A DNA stretch of 10,621 nt from Veillonella sp. (lineage in GTDB: Bacteria > Bacillota > Negativicutes > Veillonellales > Veillonellaceae): positions 1-10,621 of the forward strand of contig JAIITD010000047.1 of assembly GCA_022737715.1 (NCBI GenBank), given 5' to 3'. The notes under the pieces were generated by a model. It was not told the DNA's origin. It saw nothing but the letters and a program-made list of their open reading frames with translations, and searched no databases. The position numbers and the translations under genes were made by a program. Shown here piece by piece: positions 1-5,712 of the stretch (its first letter is position 1; each line of letters begins with the position of its first letter).

Positions 1-687
1 ATTGAAAAGGGCGAGTTTATTTGCCTTTTAGGTCCTTCTGGTTCTGGTAAAAGTACACTATTAAATGCTATGGCAGGCTTTGAGCTTGTTACATCTGGTT
101 CTATTACTATCGACGGCGAAGAAGTGAAAGCACCTCAGCTCAGATATGTAACAGTATTCCAAAACTATGGCTTGTTACCGTGGCGTACAGTAGAAAGCAA
201 TATTGAGCTTGGCCTTGAAAGTAAAAAGGTACCTAAAGAGGAGCGTCCTGCTATTATCGACAAATACGTTAAGATGGTAGGCCTTGACCATGCCCGTAAT
301 CGCTACCCTGCAGAACTATCTGGGGGCATGCAACAACGTGTATCAATCGCTCGTGCACTAGCTGTTGATCCAGATATTATCTTCATGGACGAACCACTAG
401 GCGCCCTTGATGCACTAACACGTATCAACTTGCAAGACGAAATCTCTCGCATCTGCCGTGAAGAAGGCAAGACGGTTGTGTTCGTTACACACGATATTGA
501 AGAAGCCGTAGTATTGGCGGACCGCGTTGTGGTATTAGCGGCAAATCCAGGTCGTGTACAAACTATCATCCCTGTAAACATCATTGACAGAACCGACCGC
601 ACATCGGCATCCTTTGTTAATATTCGGAACCATATTTTCGAACAATTCCAATTGGCAAAAGAAGACAAAATCGAGTTCTATATTTAG
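1..687 (+). CDS. ABC transporter ATP-binding protein, nitrate/sulfonate/taurine type (5' partial)
   Basis: This is the ATPase subunit of an importer and would work on the inner face of the membrane with a permease and a solute-binding protein, which must lie upstream of the window. The frame is open from base 1, so the start is missing; the ATG at 70 falls after Walker A and is not the true start. Visible motifs in order are Walker A GPSGSGKST (31-57), a Q-loop VFQNYGLLPW, the signature LSGGMQQR, Walker B IIFMDEPLGALD with its catalytic Glu, and the H-loop VFVTHD. The 'LLPW' after the Q-loop and the 'DEPLGALD' wording are typical of the SsuB/TauB/NrtD group. The fragment is 228 residues and the usual length is about 250, so only some 20-30 residues are missing. 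The substrate cannot be told from the ATPase alone; sulfonates, taurine, nitrate or a thiamine precursor are all possible. Confidence 0.93.
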   Translation: MEKGEFICLLGPSGSGKSTLLNAMAGFELVTSGSITIDGEEVKAPQLRYVTVFQNYGLLPWRTVESNIELGLESKKVPKEERPAIIDKYVKMVGLDHARNRYPAELSGGMQQRVSIARALAVDPDIIFMDEPLGALDALTRINLQDEISRICREEGKTVVFVTHDIEEAVVLADRVVVLAANPGRVQTIIPVNIIDRTDRTSASFVNIRNHIFEQFQLAKEDKIEFYI

Positions 688-698
688 TTGTTTTACGG

Positions 699-790
699 TA
701 TACTATAAGTAGCTGAAGATTGTAAGTGCTCCATTGAGTGCACAAAAGAAACCATCTAGGGACTGCGATATATCTAGGTGGTTTCTTTAA
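699..790 (+). ncRNA. Putative small RNA, copy 1 (diverged duplicate of the antitoxin-like RNA)
   Basis: A -10 box TATACT (699-704) is followed by ATAAGTAGCT, about 30 unpaired bases, and a strong hairpin terminator. The predicted transcript is roughly 711-790, about 80 nt. The layout and several sequence blocks match the second unit at 819-912: the shared stretch GTATACTATAAGTAGCT, then GTAAG, TCCATT and AGTG, then the hairpin. Three blocks also match the + strand over the small toxin-like gene's start: GAAGATT (715-721), TCCAT (730-734) and AGTG (737-740). The -35 is poor (TTCTAT at 676-681, inside the end of the ABC gene), so this copy may be weak or silent. No toxin-like ORF faces it, because the next unit begins directly behind it. 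It could alternatively be just the ABC operon's terminator region. Confidence 0.5.
745..790 (+). terminator. Rho-independent terminator after the ABC ATPase and small RNA copy 1
   Basis: A 15-bp stem pairs AAAGAAACCATCTAG (745-759) with CTAGGTGGTTTCTTT (774-788), with one G-U pair and a 14-nt loop. The descending arm ends in a T-rich stretch. It would stop both the ABC operon and the small RNA. The A-rich ascending arm means it could also work on the other strand. Confidence 0.85.
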
Positions 791-796
791 TTATAA

Positions 797-824
797 TGGA
801 CAAAATTCTAAAATAATGTATACT
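797..824 (+). promoter_or_regulatory. Promoter of small RNA copy 2
   Basis: TGGACA (797-802) is separated by 16 bases from TATACT (819-824), a good sigma-70/SigA-type pair with one mismatch in the -35 and one in the -10. Transcription would start near 830-832. No ORF with a ribosome-binding site follows before the terminator at 868-912, so the product is expected to be a short untranslated RNA. Confidence 0.7.
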
Positions 825-830
825 ATAAGT

Positions 831-912
831 AGCTAAAAGAGTAAGGAGTTCCATTAGTGTACACCTTAAAAGAACCACCCAAGTATTTCGACGTCCTTGG
901 GTGGTTTTTTAC
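831..912 (+). ncRNA. Putative antisense antitoxin RNA (RNA II-like), copy 2
   Basis: The predicted transcript is about 80 nt, from the promoter at 797-824 to the hairpin at 868-910. It runs head-on toward the minus-strand small ORF at 944-1039. Its 5' half repeats, in order and with short gaps, four blocks of the + strand over that ORF's start: AAAGAGTAAG (836-845 = 1016-1025), TTCCAT (849-854 = 1034-1039), AGTGT (856-860 = 1040-1044) and CACCT (862-866 = 1045-1049). The RNA is therefore complementary to the ORF's ATG-GAA codons and its Shine-Dalgarno, although it is transcribed from elsewhere. A short RNA converging with a toxin message, sharing its terminator and carrying separate repeats that pair with the translation start, is how RNA II of the enterococcal par/Fst system is built. 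The assignment as antitoxin is inference from these features. Confidence 0.68.
868..912. terminator. Bidirectional terminator shared by the small RNA and the toxin-like gene
   Basis: A 15-bp stem runs from AAGAACCACCCAAG (870-883) to CTTGGGTGGTTTTTT (896-910), with a 12-nt loop and one G-U pair. A run of six T follows the core on the + strand, and the A-rich foot at 868-871 supplies a U tract on the minus strand. It ends the + strand small RNA and lies 32 bases beyond the stop codon of the convergent minus-strand ORF, so both RNAs would share the hairpin and be complementary over it. Confidence 0.85.
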
Positions 913-943
913 TTATCTGATAACGGAGATAACCCGATGCTCA

Positions 944-1039
944 TCACCATTTAAAATACCTATCGAGCAATTTACAAATGTAGTAGCTAATTACATTCGT
1001 CATAATAGGTATTATAAAGAGTAAGAAGATTTTTTCCAT
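944..1039 (-). CDS. Fst-like type I toxin, 31-residue membrane peptide
   Basis: A 31-codon ORF with a perfect Shine-Dalgarno (AGGAGGTG, complement of 1045-1052; AGGAGG ends 7 bases before the ATG). The product begins MEKIF, has a hydrophobic helix over residues 4-22 with Pro-Ile at 11-12, and ends in a basic, polar tail (KLLDRYFKW, residues 23-31). Set beside enterococcal Fst as I remember it, Pro11, Ile12, Ile21, a basic residue at 23, Leu25 and Asp26 fall at the same positions without gaps. That family consists of about 30-residue peptides that insert in the membrane and stop growth when not silenced by an antisense RNA. Context supports this: a convergent small RNA complementary to the start region, a shared terminator, and a leader hairpin that could hide the Shine-Dalgarno. 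The ORF is too short for most gene callers. It could instead be another kind of small membrane protein, but translation itself looks likely. Confidence 0.72.
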   Translation of the reverse strand: MEKIFLLFIIPIMTNVISYYICKLLDRYFKW

Positions 1040-1041
1040 AG

Positions 1042-1088
1042 TGTCACCTCCTCCCTACACCGTATTTCTCGGATTAGAGATGGTGACA
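1042..1088 (-). promoter_or_regulatory. Shine-Dalgarno-sequestering hairpin in the toxin-like mRNA leader
   Basis: TGTCACC (1042-1048) and GGTGACA (1082-1088) are perfect inverted repeats. In the minus-strand mRNA the 5' arm would pair with the GGUGACA that overlaps the 3' end of the AGGAGGUG Shine-Dalgarno, leaving a 33-nt loop. Such a 5' stem-loop would limit translation until refolding or processing. The fst message has a comparable upstream helix. Function here is inferred. Confidence 0.55.
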
Positions 1089-1100
1089 TCTTGATTGTAG

Positions 1101-1128
1101 TACATATAACTTTATATTTCTTATGCAA
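1101..1128 (-). promoter_or_regulatory. Possible promoter of the toxin-like gene
   Basis: On the minus strand, TTGCAT (complement of 1123-1128) lies 16 bases upstream of TATGTA (complement of 1101-1106). The predicted start near 1094 gives a leader of about 55 nt that begins just before the sequestering hairpin arm, and a transcript of about 230 nt to the shared terminator. TACAAT slightly downstream is an alternative -10 with no good -35. Confidence 0.4.
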
Positions 1129-1196
1129 TTCGTGTAATTATCATGTATAGTAGATATATATTATTTATTACCTATAAAATTTAAATTGGAGGCTCT

Positions 1197-1988
1197 ATGT
1201 CTTTATTTGAGTTAAAGAAGAGCATGTCTTTTGATGAATATATGGCGTCCTTTGATGCGGAGCGTGTAGAGAAGGTGTGCGGTTTTGTAGATTGGCTTGC
1301 CCAGTATCAAGGTAGTCTCGTTCATAATCCTTGGGGTGAGGTAAATCCTGATTTAGAGATTGTCACAGATGGTTTTGATGCGGCTCGAGTGCGTCGCGAT
1401 AATTTGGTAGCCTATTTGTTGCCACGCTTAGGTCGTGCTAAGGTATTTGTAGTGGCTGAGGCAGTGGGATACCAAGGCGGGCGTTTTAGTGGTATTGCTA
1501 TTACATGTGAAAGAATGCTATTAGATAAGCACAAAACCATTCGTGCGAAGGATGTAACCCCTATTCGATTAGAACGTACTAGCTCACCAGCGAGCACGTT
1601 GTTGAAAGAAACGCAGAAAAAGGATGGTTTTAATGAACCTACTGATACGGTGGTGTGGAGTGCTATCCTTGAAAAGGGCATAGACCCGTATGATACATTG
1701 TTGTGGAATATATTCCCTTTTCACCCTCATAAGGATGGAAATCCATTGACGAATCGTACACCTACAGAGGCTGAGCAAGGGCTAGGATGGGAGTATACAA
1801 AACGGTTATTAGAATTGCATCATGAAATGGGTGGCGATGAACCTCTTATGCTGGCTGTAGGGCAAAAGTCTGCTGATACAATGGGCAAATTTGGTTTATC
1901 TGCTATTGGACTGCGCCACCCTGCAAACGGCGGAGCTAATCTATATCGCCAAGGGTTCGCCGAGGCTGTAGATACATATTTAAAATAA
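1197..1988 (+). CDS. Uracil-DNA glycosylase superfamily protein
   Basis: Probable DNA-repair glycosylase that removes uracil or a related damaged base. The 263-residue product shows the superfamily's motifs: a first-motif region VAEAVGYQGGRFSG (residues 86-99, matching the GEAPG.QE-type loop of other families), NIFPFHPH (171-178), AVGQKSAD (220-227, the [AV]LG..A strand) and RHPANGG (240-246, corresponding to the HPSP-type DNA-intercalation loop). Only two cysteines are present (28 and 104), so it lacks the four-cysteine iron-sulfur cluster of family 4/5 enzymes. In the first motif the usual catalytic acid position is not obvious, so substrate and activity are uncertain. The start is set by GGAGG (1188-1192) four bases before ATG. 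A -10-like TATAAA sits shortly upstream, but I see no convincing -35. It is probably cotranscribed with the next gene. Confidence 0.8.
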   Translation: MSLFELKKSMSFDEYMASFDAERVEKVCGFVDWLAQYQGSLVHNPWGEVNPDLEIVTDGFDAARVRRDNLVAYLLPRLGRAKVFVVAEAVGYQGGRFSGIAITCERMLLDKHKTIRAKDVTPIRLERTSSPASTLLKETQKKDGFNEPTDTVVWSAILEKGIDPYDTLLWNIFPFHPHKDGNPLTNRTPTEAEQGLGWEYTKRLLELHHEMGGDEPLMLAVGQKSADTMGKFGLSAIGLRHPANGGANLYRQGFAEAVDTYLK

Positions 1989-2017
1989 TTTGAGTGGAGA
2001 GTTTTGGGGAGAAATGT

Positions 2018-3094
2018 ATGAAACGTTATTGTGATGCTTGTCATCAGTATTGTGATGAGGCGGCTATGTTCTGCCCTACCTGTGGTCAGTATACAACCGC
2101 CGTTGAGGTGGAACGTATTGCCCCTGAAGGTGATGTCATCTATCCTATGTCTCATTATCAGATGAGTTATAAGGATACATATCTCTATGTGATGAACAAA
2201 TTCCTGGATACCAATGGCCGTGCTTCGCGCAGGGAATTTTTTCAATTCCTCTTACTATGGCATATTGCCATGCTTGGTTTACTTACCTTTTTCTATGTTT
2301 TGACGGTTCTATTTCGAACGGGACCGTATTTAATCGGTTTAGGTGGGTTCTTAACTGCTATATTATGCTTAGTTTCCTTGCTTCCATTAGGGTCATTGTG
2401 TGTGCGCCGACTTCATGATACGGGGCGAGGTAGCATGAGCTTGTTACTATTCCTCATTCCATTTGTCGGGCCATTGATTTTACTGTTGTTATTATGCCAA
2501 AAAGGTCAACAGCAGGATAATCAATATGGCAGTGCATTGAAGCATATCGTCATAGATACAAGGCTTGCCTCTATTATGAAAGTATCTCCTACGAGTAGTT
2601 CCTTAACAACGAGAGTTTTAATTGTTGTTCTTGTAAGTATATTATGTATATTTGGATTTTCATTACGTACAATGGGGCCGGAAAATGAAGTGTTCCCTTC
2701 CGGGTGGTTTACCAATGCCATCGTTGGCGAAGGTAGTGAAGAAGCCGCTCGTGCATCGGTACAAGGCTATTTTGATGCGGTAAATAATAAGGATTATGAT
2801 AAGGCTTTCACATATGTGATGAACCAAGTTAGGACCAATCCGGTAGAAAAACAAAAATGGCTAATAGCTATGCAGCAAGGTACAAAAGTGGATATGGTTA
2901 CCTTGGATGTGGCACGGCTGAGTCGTTCAGGTAGTTTGAAGCGTATTGTATTTGAAGCGGATTTACAGACTACAAAGGTTGGCGAAGGCATGGTAGAGGC
3001 TAAACCGATGAAGCGATATATTTCTCTTATTGAGGAAAATGGTGCGTGGCATATTGAAGGTTTTTATAAACATTTGCCTGATGATGATGACTAA
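2018..3094 (+). CDS. Zinc-ribbon / DUF805 membrane protein with C-terminal extracytoplasmic domain
   Basis: Three parts are visible in the 358 residues. First, an N-terminal zinc ribbon (Cys5-x2-Cys8 and Cys19-x2-Cys22). Second, a DUF805-type membrane domain (about 55-172) beginning GRASRREFF, with three hydrophobic segments and the diagnostic RRLHDTGR (130-137) followed by LIPFVG and a KG...NQYG end. Third, a further membrane helix (about 199-217) and a soluble domain (240-350, YFDAVNNKDYDKAF ... WHIEGFYK) resembling NTF2-like/DUF4878 ligand-binding folds. The protein ends in four Asp. I prefer the ATG at 2018 because GGGGAG (2006-2011) stands six bases before it; the frame is open from a GTG at 1994, which would add eight residues without a good ribosome-binding site. 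It starts 29 bases after the glycosylase gene and ends before a strong terminator. Function is unknown; the layout suggests a membrane protein that senses or binds something outside the cell. Confidence 0.82.
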   Translation: MKRYCDACHQYCDEAAMFCPTCGQYTTAVEVERIAPEGDVIYPMSHYQMSYKDTYLYVMNKFLDTNGRASRREFFQFLLLWHIAMLGLLTFFYVLTVLFRTGPYLIGLGGFLTAILCLVSLLPLGSLCVRRLHDTGRGSMSLLLFLIPFVGPLILLLLLCQKGQQQDNQYGSALKHIVIDTRLASIMKVSPTSSSLTTRVLIVVLVSILCIFGFSLRTMGPENEVFPSGWFTNAIVGEGSEEAARASVQGYFDAVNNKDYDKAFTYVMNQVRTNPVEKQKWLIAMQQGTKVDMVTLDVARLSRSGSLKRIVFEADLQTTKVGEGMVEAKPMKRYISLIEENGAWHIEGFYKHLPDDDD

Positions 3095-3159
3095 ATATGA
3101 TGTATAAACACGGTTAGATTTTGTGCGATTATCAGATCAAATTTGTACAGGATTAATGG

Positions 3160-3203
3160 AATAGCGTTAACATAAGGGACCTCTTTTGTTAACGCTATTT
3201 TTA
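3160..3203 (+). terminator. Rho-independent terminator after the DUF805 gene
   Basis: A perfect 13-bp stem pairs AATAGCGTTAACA (3160-3172) with TGTTAACGCTATT (3187-3199), around a 14-nt loop and followed by T-rich TTTAT. It separates the glycosylase/DUF805 unit from the rnj leader. The palindromic GTTAAC core and A-rich upstream arm leave some bidirectional function possible. Confidence 0.88.
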
Positions 3204-3478
3204 TGTTACAATAATAATAACGTATGAAAGCGAGGCTTTCATCAGAACGATCGGATTATAATGAACATTAAACGGTAACGAAGAGAACGTAACGTCGCGG
3301 CTGACGCGTTTAATGGTACACTATACTCATTTGCACGAGGCGAATGGACAATAGGACTTGAACGGTAACAATTGAGTTGCGCTATTTTTGCGCCCATTTG
3401 AAAGACGCTGCTGGATAGCGCCTTTTTCGTTTGTCCGTTCCTCTGTAAAGATCAAATTTTAATGATAGGTGAAAATAT
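3204..3478 (+). promoter_or_regulatory. Long structured leader (or separate RNA) upstream of rnj
   Basis: 275 bases without a plausible ORF. Three hairpin domains are visible. (1) ATGAAAGC/GCTTTCAT, 8 bp with a 3-nt loop (3224-3242). (2) CATTAAACG (3266-3274) with CGTTTAATG (3307-3315), 9 bp, enclosing a CGTC/GACG mini-stem. (3) GAGG-CG-AATGGACAA (3337-3351) with TTGTCCGTT-CCTC (3431-3443), about 13 bp including one G-U and a two-base bulge, enclosing the hairpin GCGCTAT/ATAGCGC (3379-3421). AACGGTAAC occurs twice, 90 bases apart (3271, 3361), with a related AACGTAACG at 3286. A weak promoter (TTGTTA 3186-3191, AATAAT 3210-3215) would place transcription start just ahead of it. I recognise no known riboswitch core. 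It may be a cis-regulatory leader for RNase J or an independent small RNA. Confidence 0.55.
3379..3427 (+). terminator. Terminator-like hairpin inside the rnj leader
   Basis: GCGCTAT (3379-3385) pairs with ATAGCGC (3415-3421), followed after one base by TTTTT (3423-3427), 51 bases before the rnj start. The loop is long (29 nt) and its own GCGC (3390-3393) can pair with 3379-3382 instead, giving a mutually exclusive fold. This is the shape expected of an attenuator, or of the 3' end of a separate small RNA. It could also be merely part of a larger fold. Confidence 0.4.
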
Positions 3479-5707
3479 ATGTTAAACAAATTAATGAACA
3501 AAATTTTAGGAGGAACTGTGAACACAACAGATAATCAACACACTGCACAAGTGACTGCAGTAGAGACGGCTCCATCTGCTCAAGGTGAGCAAAAAACAAT
3601 GCGCCGTCGCACCAATACGCGTCGACCTGCGGGGGAACACCGCAATACAGAAGGTCGCCGCACTGGTGAACGCCGTCATACAGGCGAAGCTAATCAAAAT
3701 GGCGAAGGTCGCCAACGACGCACGACACATACAAGAACGAATACACGTCGTCAACGTCCAACAGCTGAGCAAGGCGAACAACAAGGTACAGAACGTAAAC
3801 CGCGCCAAACTCGTCAAAGCCGTACAACTCGAGGCGGTGAAAATACACATCGTACTGAACGAAATGGCGAGAATACTCGTAATACAAGAAATACACGTAA
3901 TACTCGTACACGCAATGCGAATGATAATAATCGCAATGAAAATACTAACAATCGTCGTACGCGCACTAACAACCGTCCAATGGCTCGCAACCACGACCGC
4001 AACCAAGAGGTTCAATCCGATTTAGTTGGTCGTCAACCAGCGGGCTCCAACAAGGGTAAATTCCAAATTATCCCTCTTGGTGGCCTTGGTGAAATCGGTA
4101 AAAACATGACCATCTTCCAATACGAGGACGAAATCATCGTTCTTGATGCAGGTCTTGCGTTCCCTAGTGAAGATATGCTTGGCGTAGATATCGTTATTCC
4201 TGATATGAGCTATATCATTGAGAATAAGGATCGCGTGAAAGCAGTCGTTATTACTCACGGTCACGAGGACCATATCGGTTCCTTAGCATACCTTATGAAG
4301 GAAATTAACTGCCCTGTATACGCTACAAATCTTGTTTGTGGTTTGATTGAAGGCAAATTTAAAGAACATAAGGTATCCCCAAAATGCCTTCGCACAATTG
4401 CGGCGGGCGATGAAGTGCAAATCGGTCAAGTGAAGGTTGGCTTTATCCAAACAAATCACTCCATTCCTGACTCCGTTGCGGTGTATTTCGATACTCCAAT
4501 CGGTACGGTTCTTCATACAGGGGACTTTAAAATTGACCAAACGCCAGTTGATGGCAAATTGATGGATATTCATAAATTTGCAGAACTTGGCAATAAGGGC
4601 GTATTGGCATTGATGTCCGACTCTACAAATGTAGAAAAACCTGGTTTTACTGGTTCTGAAAGCTCTGTTGGCCCAGCTATTAAACAAGCCGTAGGTGCTG
4701 CAAAAGGCCGCGTTGTTTTGGCTACATTCGCATCTAACGTATCCCGTATTCAACAAGCTATTGATGCGGCAGTTATGTATAACCGTAAGGTTGTCGTTAT
4801 GGGCCGCAGCATGGTAAATGTTACAGAAATCGCTCAAGAACGCGGTTATTTGAACATTCCACCAAATACGATTATCGACGTAGATGTAATGCACAACTAC
4901 ACAGATGATCAAATCATGATCTTAACAACTGGTTCTCAAGGCGAACCGATGGCCGGCTTATCCCGCATGGCTACAAGCAACCATCGCACTGTAGAATTGG
5001 CACCAAATGATACGGTTATCATCTCTGCTACACCAATTCCAGGCAACGAAGGTGCTGTAGGTAGAACTATCGATAACTTGCTTCGTCTAGGTTGTCACGT
5101 AGTATATGGTAAAGATCGTGGTATCCATGTATCTGGTCATGCGAGCCAAGAAGAGCTTAAAACAATGCTTAATCTTGTTCGTCCAGAATACTTCATCCCA
5201 GTTCATGGTGAGTACCGCATGTTGCGCCGCCATGGTGAACTTGGTGTGGCTATGGGCGTAGATCCTAAGAAGGTCCTTATCGGCGACAATGGTCAAATCT
5301 TTGAATTCGATAAAGATGGTGGCCGTAAAGGTGGCCGTGTACAAGCTGGTGCTATCTTCGTTGATGGCCTTGGCGTTGGCGATGTTGGCAATATCGTTAT
5401 TCGCGATCGTCAACAATTGGCACAAGAAGGTATGGTTATCGTTGTTATGGCCATGGATACTGCTTCCGGTACCATCATTGCAGGCCCAGATCTCGTATCT
5501 CGTGGCTTCGTATATGTACGTGATGCAGAAGAGCTTATGCTTGAAGCAGAACGTCGCGTTCATCAAGTGTTAGATGATTGTGAAGCACAACGTATCAAGG
5601 ACTGGACTACAATTAAACAAAACGTTCGCGATGCATTGGGTAAATTCTTCTATGACAAAACACGTCGTAGACCTATGATTTTACCAATCATTCAAGATGT
5701 ACACTAA
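3479..5707 (+). CDS. rnjA: Ribonuclease J with a long arginine-rich N-terminal extension
   Basis: Metallo-beta-lactamase/beta-CASP ribonuclease (5'-3' exo- and endonuclease) for mRNA turnover and RNA maturation, probably in a cytoplasmic degradation complex. The core begins near residue 193 (KFQIIPLGGLGEIGKNM). Zinc ligands are visible: H260-x-H262-x-D264-H265, H327, D349 after H346, and the beta-CASP/C-terminal histidines H550, H554 (HVSGHA) and H576 (VHGEYR). The C-terminal domain runs to the usual IIQDVH-like end. The total of 742 residues exceeds the usual 550-560 because of about 190 N-terminal residues. Residues 41-176 are low complexity, with 36 Arg, a single Lys, and many Asn, Thr, Gly and Glu. 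The start ATG has AGGTGA six bases upstream (3467-3472). An in-frame GTG at 3518 preceded by AGGAGG (3508-3513) could be a second start, removing 13 residues. It lies alone between a structured leader and a terminator. Confidence 0.96.
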   Translation: MLNKLMNKILGGTVNTTDNQHTAQVTAVETAPSAQGEQKTMRRRTNTRRPAGEHRNTEGRRTGERRHTGEANQNGEGRQRRTTHTRTNTRRQRPTAEQGEQQGTERKPRQTRQSRTTRGGENTHRTERNGENTRNTRNTRNTRTRNANDNNRNENTNNRRTRTNNRPMARNHDRNQEVQSDLVGRQPAGSNKGKFQIIPLGGLGEIGKNMTIFQYEDEIIVLDAGLAFPSEDMLGVDIVIPDMSYIIENKDRVKAVVITHGHEDHIGSLAYLMKEINCPVYATNLVCGLIEGKFKEHKVSPKCLRTIAAGDEVQIGQVKVGFIQTNHSIPDSVAVYFDTPIGTVLHTGDFKIDQTPVDGKLMDIHKFAELGNKGVLALMSDSTNVEKPGFTGSESSVGPAIKQAVGAAKGRVVLATFASNVSRIQQAIDAAVMYNRKVVVMGRSMVNVTEIAQERGYLNIPPNTIIDVDVMHNYTDDQIMILTTGSQGEPMAGLSRMATSNHRTVELAPNDTVIISATPIPGNEGAVGRTIDNLLRLGCHVVYGKDRGIHVSGHASQEELKTMLNLVRPEYFIPVHGEYRMLRRHGELGVAMGVDPKKVLIGDNGQIFEFDKDGGRKGGRVQAGAIFVDGLGVGDVGNIVIRDRQQLAQEGMVIVVMAMDTASGTIIAGPDLVSRGFVYVRDAEELMLEAERRVHQVLDDCEAQRIKDWTTIKQNVRDALGKFFYDKTRRRPMILPIIQDVH

Positions 5708-5712
5708 ATAAC

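Noticed and set aside
1994..2017. Upstream GTG start for the DUF805 protein
   Set aside because: It lacks a ribosome-binding site, whereas ATG 2018 has GGGGAG six bases upstream and puts the first zinc-ribbon cysteine at the normal distance from the N-terminus.
1820..2245. 141-codon minus-strand ORF spanning the glycosylase/DUF805 junction
   Set aside because: It is antisense to two well-supported genes, with no Shine-Dalgarno and no recognisable motifs.
3337..3443. rnj leader domain considered as an M-box, T-box, SAM, ydaO or guanidine riboswitch
   Set aside because: None of the conserved core sequences of those classes that I know is present; only the general stem-plus-terminator shape fits.
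3872..3907. Four 9-base near-repeats, considered as a microsatellite or CRISPR-like array
   Set aside because: They are the coding triplets for Asn-Thr-Arg in rnj, differ in synonymous positions, and have no spacers.
3506..4015. Long open frames on both strands across the rnj N-terminal region
   Set aside because: They lie opposite or shifted within the low-complexity Arg-codon stretch, have no ribosome-binding sites, and their products are monotonous Ser/Thr/Ile/Cys or Leu/Arg strings created by that composition.
4283..4912. 209-codon minus-strand ORF inside rnj
   Set aside because: It is antisense to the conserved RNase J catalytic core, has unusual Cys/Asn/His-rich composition, and no ribosome-binding site.
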